Part shown: in pieces, positions 17,712 through 26,709 of the stretch
Numbering within the stretch: the stretch's first letter is position 1
How the letters are laid out: every line of letters begins with the position of its first letter
DNA from: Demequina activiva
GTDB taxonomy: Bacteria; Actinomycetota; Actinomycetes; Actinomycetales; Demequinaceae
Length of the DNA: 64,000 nucleotides
NCBI RefSeq assembly: GCF_016862815.1
Contig: NZ_BONR01000001.1
Location: 434,001 to 498,000, forward strand
Direction: 5' to 3'
The notes under the pieces: generated by a model
What the model saw: only the letters and a program-made list of their open reading frames with translations
What the model was told of the DNA's origin: nothing
Databases searched by the model: none
Position numbers and translations under genes: made by a program

Positions 17712-18710
17712 TCAGCTGAGGGGACCCCGGGCGCTCGCCGCGCGACCGGCACGGCCCGTGCGCGCCGCACCTGTGGCGATGGCCCAGAAGAGCACGTCGA
17801 CTGCCGCGGACCACACCCTGCTGACGATCACCACCAGGGCTGCGGTAGGAGCGGGCAGGATGATGAGCAGGAGCGCCATCTGGGTGGCGTCGCGCGTGCC
17901 GAGACCGCTCGGGACCAGCGGCGTGAGGATCCCCACGACCCCGGCGAAGCCGAACGCCCCCACCAGGAACAGCACATCGGACGCGCTCGCATCGGGGACC
18001 ACGGAGCGCACCAGCAGCGCGTAGCCGAGGCCCGACACGACAGCGCCGCCGCCGTAGAGCGCAAGCGCGTCGCGCACCACGGGCCAGCGCACCTCGACCG
18101 GCTCACCGCGCCTCACCACCCGGAACGCCCACGCAAGCAGGCGGTTAAAGACCGCAGGCACCATCGCGACGAACCCGGCGACGGCCCCGGCCGCCACCAG
18201 CAGCCGCAGCACCGGCGAGATCTCGCCGATGCGCGGGTCGATCGCGAGCAGCGTGAGGGAGACCGCGCTGACCGCGACCACCTGCGCCGCAGCCTCGACC
18301 AGCGTCGACACCGCAAGCCGCGACTTCGAGATCCCGTGCTCCGCGGCGAGGTAGATCTTGCCTGCGATCCAGGGGACCGTGCCAGGGATGTAGCGTGCGA
18401 GCCACGCCTTGGCGTAGATGTCGGACATCACGCGGAACCGCGGCAGATCCGTGGCGCCCAGTCGCGCGAGCACCACGCGCCACACGACCACGCCCACGTA
18501 CCGGAACGCCAGCGCGACCGCGGTCGCGGCGATCAGCCACCACCAGCCGACCTCGATGTCGTCGAGGGCGCTCCAGTCGACGGTCGCGAGGAACCATCCG
18601 AATGCGGCCACGATCGCGGCGTAGAAGACCCAGCGCAGCGCAGTCGCCCGCACGCTCCGCGACCGCTCCAGCGGGCGCGCAACGCCTTGAGGTTCGGGGC
18701 TGCCGGTCAC
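17712..18710 (-). CDS. Lysylphosphatidylglycerol synthase transmembrane-region (UPF0104) family protein
   Basis: The 332-residue protein has about eight membrane segments and the conserved family features: WARYIPGT-like LARYIPGTVPWIAGKI, a central hydrophobic block, GYALLVRSVVP and TPLVPSGLGTRDAT. Members include the flippase half of MprF and glycan-related membrane proteins. The aminoacyl-transferase domain is absent, so a role in moving lipid-linked intermediates across the membrane is a guess. It is divergent from a sulfotransferase with 23 bases between start codons. Start GTG 18710. Confidence 0.82.
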   Translation of the reverse strand: MTGSPEPQGVARPLERSRSVRATALRWVFYAAIVAAFGWFLATVDWSALDDIEVGWWWLIAATAVALAFRYVGVVVWRVVLARLGATDLPRFRVMSDIYAKAWLARYIPGTVPWIAGKIYLAAEHGISKSRLAVSTLVEAAAQVVAVSAVSLTLLAIDPRIGEISPVLRLLVAAGAVAGFVAMVPAVFNRLLAWAFRVVRRGEPVEVRWPVVRDALALYGGGAVVSGLGYALLVRSVVPDASASDVLFLVGAFGFAGVVGILTPLVPSGLGTRDATQMALLLIILPAPTAALVVIVSRVWSAAVDVLFWAIATGAARTGRAGRAASARGPLS

Positions 18711-18733
18711 CGGGCCAGCCTAGACTGCGGGCT

Positions 18734-19660
18734 ATGCGCCCCGTCGACTTCTTCATCGTCGGTCAGCCCAAGTCGGGGACCACGGCGCTTTCCTCGTTCC
18801 TCGACGAGCATCCCGGGATCCGCATGGCCGTCCCGAAGGAACCCGGCTACCTCGCGCCCGACCTGCGCGCAGAGTCGATCACCGTCCACGGCGACGCCTC
18901 GCGCCTGACCGTGCGAGACGAGCGCGAGTACGAGGCCTGCTTCGCGGGAGCGACCTCATCGGAGCTGCTCGGCGATGCGTCCACCTGGTATCTCTACTCG
19001 ACCGAGGCCGCGCAGACCGTGCGTCGGCACAACCCGCAGGCGCGGATCGTGGCCATGCTGCGCGACCCCGTGGAGATGATCGCATCGCTGCATCGGCAAT
19101 ACCTCAACGAGACCACCGAGGACATCCGCGACCTCGCCAGCGCCATCGCCGCCGAGCCGGCGCGCGCCCAAGGCACCACGGTCCCGGCGAGGGCGGCGGT
19201 CCCCTCGCTGCTGCAGTACCGAGCCCGCGGGCACTACGGCAAGCAGCTGCAGCGATGGGTCGACGCCTTTGGCCGGGATGCGCTCCTGGTGGTCCTGACG
19301 TCCGAGTTGCGGGACAGTCCGGAGCACACCTACCGCGCGGTGGTGCAGCACATCGGCGCTGATTCGACGCACCGTCCTGCGTTCCGGGCGGTCCACGAGG
19401 CGACCCAGCCGCGCTCACGATTGCTCAATCGCGTCGCTCGCTCGCGAGCCATCACTGCGCCGACGAAGGCATTGCTCGGTCAACGCCGCTACACCGCGCT
19501 GCAGAAGCGAGTGGTCGAGCCGGCGCTCATGGAGCCCGCGCGACGCGCACCGATCGACCGGGAGCTGGCGCGGGCCTTGCGTGACCACCTGCGTCCGCAC
19601 GTGGAGGAAGCGTCCGCGATCGTGGGCCGCGACCTTGTGAAGGAGTGGTGGACCGAATGA
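18734..19660 (+). CDS. Sulfotransferase family protein
   Basis: The 308-residue protein is a PAPS-dependent sulfotransferase. The 5'-phosphosulfate loop is FFIVGQPKSGTTALSSFL, and the 3'-phosphate-binding region is MLRDPVEMIASLHRQYL. It would move sulfate from PAPS to a sugar or lipid acceptor. A TAGACT box seven bases before ATG 18734 suggests a leaderless transcript. The UDP-GlcNAc epimerase start overlaps its stop, so the acceptor may be an amino-sugar-containing surface glycan. Confidence 0.88.
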   Translation: MRPVDFFIVGQPKSGTTALSSFLDEHPGIRMAVPKEPGYLAPDLRAESITVHGDASRLTVRDEREYEACFAGATSSELLGDASTWYLYSTEAAQTVRRHNPQARIVAMLRDPVEMIASLHRQYLNETTEDIRDLASAIAAEPARAQGTTVPARAAVPSLLQYRARGHYGKQLQRWVDAFGRDALLVVLTSELRDSPEHTYRAVVQHIGADSTHRPAFRAVHEATQPRSRLLNRVARSRAITAPTKALLGQRRYTALQKRVVEPALMEPARRAPIDRELARALRDHLRPHVEEASAIVGRDLVKEWWTE

Positions 19661-20748
19661 TCCACATGGTGATCGGGACACGGGCCCAGATGCTGAAGAT
19701 GGCGCCCATCATGCGCGAGTGCGAGGACCGCGGCCTGGCCTGGCGCTGGATCTTCGCCGCTCAGCACCAGGAGACCATGCGGTCCACCGTCGAGTTCTTC
19801 GAGCTGCCCGACGCCGATGCGGTGATGGTGCCGTGGGACAAGGAGGCGAAGTCACTGGGCGCGATGGCGGTCTGGACCGCGCGCATGACGGGCTCGCTCG
19901 CCCGGAGCCGCAGCCTCCTCGCGCACCAGACGGGTCGCGAGCACATCGTGCTCACGCACGGCGACACGACCACGACGGTATTCGGCGCGCTGCTCGGGAG
20001 ACTCACTCGCACTCCTGTCATGCACGTGGAGTCCGGCCTTCGCAGCTTCTCGATCCTCAATCCGTTCCCCGAGGAGCTGAATCGCTTGGCCACGTTCCGG
20101 TTGAGCCAGTACTACGCGTGCCCTGGCCCGTGGGCGCTGGGCAACGTGCAGAAGTACCGTGGCACCAAGATCGACACCGGCAGGAACACGCAGCTCGACA
20201 CGCTGATGTACGGACTCGAGCGCATCGACCGCGCCACTGTCCAGCTCCCGCGGGAGCCCTACGCGGTGCTCAGCACTCATCGTTTCGAGAACGTCTACCA
20301 TCGCGCACGCTTCACCCACATCATCGAACTCGCGGAACGCGCCGCCGCGACCTTCCCGGTGGTGATGCCGCTGCACCCCGTCACGCGGGGCCAGCTGGAC
20401 TCTCATGGCCTGCGGCGCCGGCTCGACGACAACCCGCGCATCCATCTGATGCCCCGCCTTGAGTATCCGGAGTTCCTACGCACGATCGTCGGCGCCGAGT
20501 TCGTGATGACGGACGGCGGGGGCAATCAGGAGGAGCTGTCATACCTCGGGGTGCCCACGCTGATCCTGCGCGAGGCCTCGGAGCGCCAGGACGGCATCGG
20601 CGAGAACGCGGTGCTCGGAGCGTTCGATCGAGTGATCGAGGATGCATTCCTGGCAGATCCCTCTCACCATCGACGCGAGCGGACGCAGCCAGCGGAGCGA
20701 CCCACCTCGATCATCGTCGATGCGATCGAGCACTTCGGCGGACGCTGA
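19657..20748 (+). CDS. UDP-N-acetylglucosamine 2-epimerase family protein
   Basis: The 363-residue protein starts MIHMVIGTRAQMLKMAPIM, the usual opening of WecB-type epimerases, and has HGDTTTTVFGALLGR, MHVESGLRSF, PFPEELNRLA and TDGGGNQEELSYLGVPTLILR. It likely interconverts UDP-GlcNAc and UDP-ManNAc or a modified relative. Some standard residues differ (for example GTRAQ for GTRPE), so the exact substrate may differ. ATG 19657 overlaps the sulfotransferase stop in ATGA; GTG 19645 is an alternative. Confidence 0.88.
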   Translation: MIHMVIGTRAQMLKMAPIMRECEDRGLAWRWIFAAQHQETMRSTVEFFELPDADAVMVPWDKEAKSLGAMAVWTARMTGSLARSRSLLAHQTGREHIVLTHGDTTTTVFGALLGRLTRTPVMHVESGLRSFSILNPFPEELNRLATFRLSQYYACPGPWALGNVQKYRGTKIDTGRNTQLDTLMYGLERIDRATVQLPREPYAVLSTHRFENVYHRARFTHIIELAERAAATFPVVMPLHPVTRGQLDSHGLRRRLDDNPRIHLMPRLEYPEFLRTIVGAEFVMTDGGGNQEELSYLGVPTLILREASERQDGIGENAVLGAFDRVIEDAFLADPSHHRRERTQPAERPTSIIVDAIEHFGGR

Positions 20749-20753
20749 AGGAG

Positions 20754-21089
20754 CTAGGCAAGCCCCCACGCCCATCGGGCGATCGCCACGAGCCCCACCG
20801 AGGCGAGGCCGATCACCACGACGAAGGCGGCGCCCAAGCCGAGGTCCACCCAGCGATCGCGCCACGACGGCACGTACTCCGGCAGGGCTTCCGGCTCAGG
20901 CAGCGGCCGGGCCAGCCACCGGGCGGCGTGCTCCTGGCTGCAGAAGTTCGCGTCGACGAACGCCAGGTCCTCGTCCCCGTCCATCGTTCGCATCGCGCGC
21001 GTGACCTCGAGGGCGACCCACTCGGAGCCGGACGCGTCCGCACCGCAGAGCTCGCATGCACGCTCCTCGGGTTCCGCTTCACGTGTCAT
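20754..21089 (-). CDS. Small zinc-finger-like membrane protein, unknown function
   Basis: The 111-residue product is not a family I recognise. An N-terminal CELCGA and a later NFCSQEHAARW suggest a small treble-clef-type metal knuckle (Cys-x2-Cys then Cys and His). One C-terminal hydrophobic segment (about 82-106) would anchor it with the finger in the cytoplasm. It converges with the epimerase gene, whose stop is five bases away. ATG 21089 is the best start; longer in-frame starts lack support. Confidence 0.6.
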   Translation of the reverse strand: MTREAEPEERACELCGADASGSEWVALEVTRAMRTMDGDEDLAFVDANFCSQEHAARWLARPLPEPEALPEYVPSWRDRWVDLGLGAAFVVVIGLASVGLVAIARWAWGLA

Positions 21090-21189
21090 GACGGTGACGC
21101 TAGCCCGCCCGAGCCCGGGAGCAGGTGAGGCGCGCATCGGCCCTCTCACGGGAAGGACGAAGGGCCGCTCCTGACGGAACGGCCCTCGA

Positions 21190-21265
21190 TGGTGGAGCTG
21201 AGGGGAATCGAACCCCTGACCTTCTCATTGCGAACGAGACGCGCTACCAACTGCGCCACAGCCCC
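21190..21265 (-). tRNA. tRNA-Ala (anticodon CGC)
   Basis: The cloverleaf is complete, with acceptor GGGGCTG/CAGCTCC including the G3-U70 alanine identity pair, anticodon loop TTCGCAA (CGC) and T-arm GGTTCGATTCC. The 3' CCA is encoded. Confidence 0.93.
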
Positions 21266-21371
21266 AAAGTGCTCGGACAGATTATCATCTGTCAGCGCTG
21301 CCACCACAATCCGTGCCCTCGACCTGGCTAGGCTGTTCATCAGCAGCTATCCACGCGACCAAGGAGCAGGC

Positions 21372-21998
21372 ATGTCGTCCGCGCAGCGCAACGAGTTCAC
21401 CATCGACGGCCTGGCGATCGACGCCGACAAGCTGGGCCGTCAGGCCATCAGCATGGCCCGCACCATGATCGGCGTGCTGGGCGCGATCGCCGTCGTGATC
21501 GGCATCGCGCTCCTGGTGTGGCCGGGTGCGACGCTGGTCGTCCTGGGCGCCCTGACCGGCGCGTTCTTCGTCCTCACCGGAGTGGTCCGCATCGCGGTGG
21601 GCGTGTTCTCCCGCGAGGGGGGCAGCGGCTTCCGCGTGCTCAACATCATCCTGGGCCTGTTCCTGCTGTTCGGCGGCGTGGTGGTGCTCAAGAATCTTGA
21701 GGCCGCCACCGAGGTCCTCACCATCTTCATCGTCATCCTGATCGGCGTGGGCTGGATCATCGAGGGCATCGCCACCCTGGCGCAGACCGGCCGCGCCTCC
21801 GGATCCGCCTGGGGCTACGTGCGTGGCGCCGTGGCGATCATCGCCGGCATCGTCGTGATCGTGGTCCCGGTGTGGAGCGCACTCGCGCTCGTGATCCTCA
21901 CGGGCATCTCCCTGGTGATCATCGGCGTCGCCGGCCTCATCCAGGCCTTCGCGCTGGGCAAGGACCTGCCCCAGGGCCCCACCACCATCGACGCCTGA
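21372..21998 (+). CDS. HdeD-like DUF308 membrane protein
   Basis: The 208-residue protein has about six closely packed hydrophobic helices between residues 25 and 195, with the paired-helix repeat of DUF308/HdeD proteins (IGIALLVWPGATLVVLGALTGAFFV and related). HdeD proteins are linked to acid resistance in enterobacteria; the actinobacterial role is unknown. AAGGAG lies before ATG 21372. One base separates its stop from the following TolB-like gene, so they are cotranscribed. Confidence 0.82.
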   Translation: MSSAQRNEFTIDGLAIDADKLGRQAISMARTMIGVLGAIAVVIGIALLVWPGATLVVLGALTGAFFVLTGVVRIAVGVFSREGGSGFRVLNIILGLFLLFGGVVVLKNLEAATEVLTIFIVILIGVGWIIEGIATLAQTGRASGSAWGYVRGAVAIIAGIVVIVVPVWSALALVILTGISLVIIGVAGLIQAFALGKDLPQGPTTIDA

Positions 21999-21999
21999 C

Positions 22000-22881
22000 G
22001 TGCCGCGCAGACTCCTCGACTCCCAGTCCTCGCGCCTGTGGGTGCTCGACGTCGACAGCGGTGACCGCCGGCTCGTGCTCGAGTCGAACAGCCTGCTGTT
22101 CGAGGCGCCCAACTGGACGCCGGACGGGCGCGACCTCGTGATCAACGGCGACGGCCGGCTGTTCCGCATCGCCGTAGACGGCTCCGAGCACGCCCTGACG
22201 GAGATCGACATGGCCGGGGTGGCCGACATCAACAACGATCACCTGGTGAGCCCCGACGGCGCGACCATCTACGTCTCCTCCGACGACGGCCACCTCTACG
22301 CGATCCCGTATCGCGGCGGCGAGAACCGGCGGGTCTCGAACGATCGCGGTCCCCACTTCCGCCACTACCTCCATGGCATCTCTCCCGACGGCGCCACGCT
22401 CGCGTACATCGGCCTGGAGATGACGGCCGATGCGCCGCGCACCAACGTCTTCACGGTGCCCTCCGCTGGCGGTGAGGACGCCTCCCTCACCGACGACGCG
22501 TGGCCCGACGACGGCTGCGAGTACTCGCCGGACGGGCAGTGGATCTACTTCAACTCGGAGCGGGCGGGCACAGGGGCGGGCCATGCGCAGCTGTTCCGCA
22601 TGCGCCTCGACGGGACCGGCATCGAGCAGCTCACGCACGACGAGCGCGTCAACTGGTTCCCGCACGTGAGCCCCGATGGCGCGCGCATGGCGTACGTGAG
22701 CTTCCCTCCCGGCACGTTGGGCCACCCGGAGAACCTCGAGGTGATCCTTCGCCTCGCGGAGCCGGACGGCGCGGGCGTGCGCGACCTCGTCCACCTCTTC
22801 GGCGGCCAGGGCACCATCAACGTGCCCAGCTGGGCGCCGGACGGCCGGCGCCTCGCGTACGTCGACTATCCCGTGGGGTGA
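22000..22881 (+). CDS. TolB/PD40-type beta-propeller protein
   Basis: The 293-residue protein is built of repeated blades containing WTPDGRDL, SPDGATIYVSSDDG, SPDGATLAYIG, SPDGQWIYFNSER, SPDGARMAYVS and APDGRRLAYVD, the classic WD40-like PD40 pattern of TolB. No signal peptide is visible, so it is probably cytoplasmic. Similar proteins are often found beside glycan-degrading enzymes, as here with the GH92 gene. It starts with GTG one base after the DUF308 stop. Ligand or partner is unknown. Confidence 0.8.
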   Translation: MPRRLLDSQSSRLWVLDVDSGDRRLVLESNSLLFEAPNWTPDGRDLVINGDGRLFRIAVDGSEHALTEIDMAGVADINNDHLVSPDGATIYVSSDDGHLYAIPYRGGENRRVSNDRGPHFRHYLHGISPDGATLAYIGLEMTADAPRTNVFTVPSAGGEDASLTDDAWPDDGCEYSPDGQWIYFNSERAGTGAGHAQLFRMRLDGTGIEQLTHDERVNWFPHVSPDGARMAYVSFPPGTLGHPENLEVILRLAEPDGAGVRDLVHLFGGQGTINVPSWAPDGRRLAYVDYPVG

Positions 22882-22964
22882 CGCCCCTCCCCCGTCGCGG
22901 CCTCCCGCGCGGCACGCGCATCGGCGTCATGGACGGGAGCGTCAACAGATCGTCACACCTTCGT

Positions 22965-23009
22965 AATGCGCTCGGAATGCGCACCGCCTAGCGTCGTCCC
23001 ATAGCGTCG
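22965..23009 (+). promoter_or_regulatory. Repeat-rich upstream region of the GH92 gene
   Basis: Two direct repeats occur: AATGCGC at 22965-22971 and 22976-22982 (11-bp period), and TAGCGTCG at 22989-22996 and 23002-23009 (13-bp period). TAGCGT fits a -10 element, and CCTAGCGTCG also precedes the WXG100 gene (44542-44551). A local regulator may bind the 11-bp repeat. Confidence 0.35.
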
Positions 23010-23059
23010 GGCGCGGTGCAGGGTCCTGGACCGCCTGACGAGGACGGAGGCGTACGCCG

Positions 23060-25372
23060 GTGATCGAGCACGTGGATCCCTTCATCGGGACGGCCGAGAC
23101 TGATCTGCCGTCTCCGTCAGGACTGGCCGCGACCTGGTGGTGGCCCAAGCCCCAGGTGGGGAACACCCACCCCGGCGCGACCTACCCCCTGGGCATGGTG
23201 TCCGCGTGCGCGTACTCGGGCGGCTACCCCACGGGTTACGGGCCCTACGACCTGTCGACCGAGGGCGTGCCGCCGCGGCTGCACGACGGCAGCCACGCCT
23301 CGGGCTTCACGCACTTCCAGCAGTCCGGCACCGGCGCGATCCGCAAGTACTACAACTACTTCCGCGTGAGCCCCATGCTCGAGCCCCTGGACGTCCTGGG
23401 CCGCTCGTGGGAGCTGACGAACGAGCAGGCCAGCCCGGGCTACTACTCCGCCACGCTCGACAACGGCGTGCGCGCGGAGATCACGGTGGGGCCCAAGAGC
23501 GCGGTGCACCGCTACACGTTCCCCGAGCACCGCGACGCGCGAGTGGTGGTGGACTTCTCTGCGGGCGGTCTCGCGATCCCCTACGGCGCGACCGTGCCGC
23601 TGCGCGGCCACCTCGAGTCCGTCGCGCCGGGCGTCACCCAGGGCGAGATCGTGGTCGAGGGCGCGCCGCTCGCGGTCCACCTGGAGTGCGATGTCGACGG
23701 CTGGCGCCAGATGCTCTGGTACGACCGCCGCCTCATGCCAGGCGGCACGCGTCTGGACCTCGATCACATCCGCCCCACCACCCTGCGACCCTTCGGGCTC
23801 ATGTGGGCCGGACCGTCCATGGCCGGCCAGACCGTCGAGCTGCGCATCGGCTTCTCGCTGCGCGGAGTGGACCAGGCTCGCAAGAACCTGCGCCGCGACT
23901 GCGACGAGCGCTCGCCCGCATTCGAGTCCCGCCGTGCCCGCACCGCGCAGGAGTGGCGCGACGTGCTCGACGCGATCAAGGTGGAGACCCCGTCGCAGCA
24001 GCGCCGCGAGGTGTTTGCCACGGCGCTGTACCACTCGCTCATCAAGCCCTCCTTCGCCGCGGACGAGAGCCCCTTCTGGCCGTCCAAGGGTCCGTGGGTG
24101 TTCGACATCTCGACCATGTGGGACATCTACCGCACCCAGCTGCCGCTGCTCACGGCGCTCATGCCGGAGCGTGCGGTGGAGCTCGCCAACGCGCTGCTGA
24201 CCATCTGCGAGGAGGAGGGCAACCTGCCCATCGGCTATCGCATGGCGCGCGGCTCGGACAGGTTCGGCCGCCAGGGCAGCGCGCTCGCGCACACGCTGCT
24301 GAGCGACATCTGCCAGCTGGGGCTTCCCGGCATCGACTGGGACTGGGCGCTGGTGCACCTCGCGACGGACCTGCGACGCACCTACGGCGAGGACTTCCTG
24401 CAGCACGGTCACGCGCACCCCATCAGCCACACGCTCGACATCGCGTTCGGGTACTGGTGCACGCGGCATGTCGCACAGGTGGTGGAGGACGATGCGCTGG
24501 CGCAGGAGTTCGAGGACCTCGCCACGCGCTGGGTCAACGCCTTCGATCGAGACACCGGCCTGCTCAAGGACTCGACGTACTACGAGGGGACGCGGCACAA
24601 CTACTCGTTCCGTCTGCAGCACGACATGGCGGGCCGCATCGAGCTGGCCGGCGGCGACGAGGCCTTCGTGCGGATGCTGGACGAGTTCTTCGGCTATGGG
24701 GCCGATGCTGTGGTCCAGCCGGGCCTGAGGCCATCCGCCGAGGAGATGGCCGCCGGCTATGCGCTGGGTCGCTTCGAGGGCCTCAACAACGAGCCGGACA
24801 TGGAGGCGCCGTGGGCGTACTACTACGCCGGGCGTCCCGATCGGACCGCTGAGGTGGTGCACGCCGTCGTCAACCAGCAGTTCAGCACGGGGCGCGGCGG
24901 GCTTCCCGGCAACGACGACTCGGGCGGCCTGTCCAGCTGGTACGTCTGGGCGTCGCTGGGCCTGTTCCCCGTGGCCGGGCAGAACATCTTTCTGATCCAC
25001 CCACCCGCGTTCCGCTACGCGTCGATGCCGATGGCGCGGGGCACGCTCACCATCGACACGTCCGGCTTCGTCGAGCCCACCCCGGGCGGGCCGGTGCAGT
25101 ACGTGCAGGCCGTCACCTTCAACGGCGCTCCTGTGGCCCGCTCGTGGATCGCCGGCGGCGATCTCCACGAGGGCGGTCGGCTCCACATCGCGCTGGGCCC
25201 CGAGCCCTCGGACTGGGGTCGTGAGCATCGTCCCCCCTCGTTCCGCCCTGCCGGCGAGAGCACCCCTCCCGCAGACAGCACGCAGGACCAGCCGTCGCCC
25301 ACCTCGGCCGGCCCCACGCCGCCGCCGCTCACCCCACCCATCGAGAGTCCCGCACCCGAGGAGGCACCATGA
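23060..25372 (+). CDS. GH92-family glycoside hydrolase (putative alpha-mannosidase)
   Basis: The 770-residue protein matches GH92 exo-alpha-mannosidases, calcium-dependent inverting enzymes. Visible features are VDPFIGTAE, GNTHPGATYPLGMVS, SGFTHFQQSG, the (alpha/alpha)6 barrel with WDIYRTQLPLL, and the catalytic-region PGNDDSGGLSSWYVW. No export signal is visible, so it would act inside the cell on imported mannosides, or be exported by another route. The C-terminal 60 residues are Pro/Ser/Thr rich. GTG 23060 has GGAGG nine bases upstream. It overlaps the next gene by four bases. Confidence 0.88.
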   Translation: MIEHVDPFIGTAETDLPSPSGLAATWWWPKPQVGNTHPGATYPLGMVSACAYSGGYPTGYGPYDLSTEGVPPRLHDGSHASGFTHFQQSGTGAIRKYYNYFRVSPMLEPLDVLGRSWELTNEQASPGYYSATLDNGVRAEITVGPKSAVHRYTFPEHRDARVVVDFSAGGLAIPYGATVPLRGHLESVAPGVTQGEIVVEGAPLAVHLECDVDGWRQMLWYDRRLMPGGTRLDLDHIRPTTLRPFGLMWAGPSMAGQTVELRIGFSLRGVDQARKNLRRDCDERSPAFESRRARTAQEWRDVLDAIKVETPSQQRREVFATALYHSLIKPSFAADESPFWPSKGPWVFDISTMWDIYRTQLPLLTALMPERAVELANALLTICEEEGNLPIGYRMARGSDRFGRQGSALAHTLLSDICQLGLPGIDWDWALVHLATDLRRTYGEDFLQHGHAHPISHTLDIAFGYWCTRHVAQVVEDDALAQEFEDLATRWVNAFDRDTGLLKDSTYYEGTRHNYSFRLQHDMAGRIELAGGDEAFVRMLDEFFGYGADAVVQPGLRPSAEEMAAGYALGRFEGLNNEPDMEAPWAYYYAGRPDRTAEVVHAVVNQQFSTGRGGLPGNDDSGGLSSWYVWASLGLFPVAGQNIFLIHPPAFRYASMPMARGTLTIDTSGFVEPTPGGPVQYVQAVTFNGAPVARSWIAGGDLHEGGRLHIALGPEPSDWGREHRPPSFRPAGESTPPADSTQDQPSPTSAGPTPPPLTPPIESPAPEEAP

Positions 25373-26676
25373 ACGCACGTCCCGACCGGCGCCTGGTCAT
25401 CGTCGTCCGCGCCGATCCCGTCATCTGCGGCCACTCCGGTGAGGCCCGCAACCTCGCGGAGGCGGCACTCACCCGCGGCTTCGACGAGGTGCGCATCGTC
25501 ACGTGGCCCCTGGATCGCCTCGAGGAGACCGGCCTGCCGCTCAAGCCGCTCGACACCGTCATGCCATACAGCCCTGGCATCGTCGTCGAGCGTCCCGAGC
25601 CGGTGGGCGGCTACAAGATCCCGGACGGCCGCTACCTGGCGGGGCTGACGGGCCGGCTGGTCGAGCTGTTCACGGACGGCATCCCCACCGTCTGCATGTC
25701 GCTGTATCTGTCGCCGCACACCATCGCCGTGGCCGATGCGGTGCGCACGGCGCGTGCGACGGGCCTGCCCGTGAACGTGGTCACCATCGCGGAGGCAGTG
25801 GGCTCGGACGTCACGGACGTGGTGCGGGCGTGCGTCGAGCAGGGCAGGTTCGGCGCGGCCGCGCACGTGCTGTCGAGCTATCTGAGCCAGGACGTCTGCG
25901 TGGCGGTGTCGGAGTACACCAAGGAGGTGATCGTGGCAGCCGCGGAGGAGATCGACGCGCGCCACGGCACCCGCTTCGCGCCTCAGTGCCGCGAGCGCGT
26001 CGCGATCTCGTACCCGGCGATCGACACGTCCGCGTACCTGGGGCTCGACGCCGACGAGACGGCGCGGGTGCTCGCGCGGCGCGGCCTGGATCGCGACGGC
26101 TACGTCCTGTACCTCTCGCGACTGGGCGCCGCCAAGGGAGTGGACGATCTCATCGACGGATTCGCCGCCTCGATGGCGGGCCACTCGCTGCAGCTGGTCA
26201 TCGCGGGACGCGGACCGGAGGCGGAGGAGCTGCGCGAGTATGCCGCGAACTCCACCGCGAGCGACCGCATCGTGTTCCTCGACGACGTGGGCGACGAGGA
26301 GAAGCCGCACCTGATGTCCGCGTGCGCCGTCTACGCGTTGCCGAGCAAGCCCCGGCCCGAGTTCACGGAGACGTTCGGCATCGCGCTCGTGGAGGAGATG
26401 CTCGCCGGCGGCGGTCCGGTCATCACCACCTCGACCGGAGGGATCCCGGAGGCGGTGGGAGACACCGCGCTCGTGGTGCCGGTCGACGCTCCCGAGGCCA
26501 TCGCCGGCGCGATCGACACGGCGGTGCTGGGGATGGACGACGCCGCACGGGCGGCGCACCGCTCACGCGCACGGGACTACGCGTTGCAGTTCGACCGCGG
26601 TCCCGTGTTCGAGCGGCTGTTCGCCCGCGTCGCGGACCAGCAGGCAGCTCGGTCGTTCGCACGCCTGCCGGACTGA
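25369..26676 (+). CDS. GT4-family glycosyltransferase
   Basis: The 435-residue protein has the GT-B two-Rossmann fold. The C-terminal half carries LYLSRLGAAKGVDDLI, VIAGRGPEAEEL and the acidic EX7E region EFTETFGIALVEEMLAGG. It transfers a sugar from a nucleotide donor to an unknown acceptor. Its ATG overlaps the GH92 stop in ATGA, so degradation and rebuilding of a mannose glycan may be linked. The N-terminal acceptor domain is atypical, so specificity cannot be guessed. Confidence 0.85.
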   Translation: MNARPDRRLVIVVRADPVICGHSGEARNLAEAALTRGFDEVRIVTWPLDRLEETGLPLKPLDTVMPYSPGIVVERPEPVGGYKIPDGRYLAGLTGRLVELFTDGIPTVCMSLYLSPHTIAVADAVRTARATGLPVNVVTIAEAVGSDVTDVVRACVEQGRFGAAAHVLSSYLSQDVCVAVSEYTKEVIVAAAEEIDARHGTRFAPQCRERVAISYPAIDTSAYLGLDADETARVLARRGLDRDGYVLYLSRLGAAKGVDDLIDGFAASMAGHSLQLVIAGRGPEAEELREYAANSTASDRIVFLDDVGDEEKPHLMSACAVYALPSKPRPEFTETFGIALVEEMLAGGGPVITTSTGGIPEAVGDTALVVPVDAPEAIAGAIDTAVLGMDDAARAAHRSRARDYALQFDRGPVFERLFARVADQQAARSFARLPD

Positions 26677-26709
26677 CGCTCCGGCGACGCGTCGATCAGC
26701 GCCGAGGCG

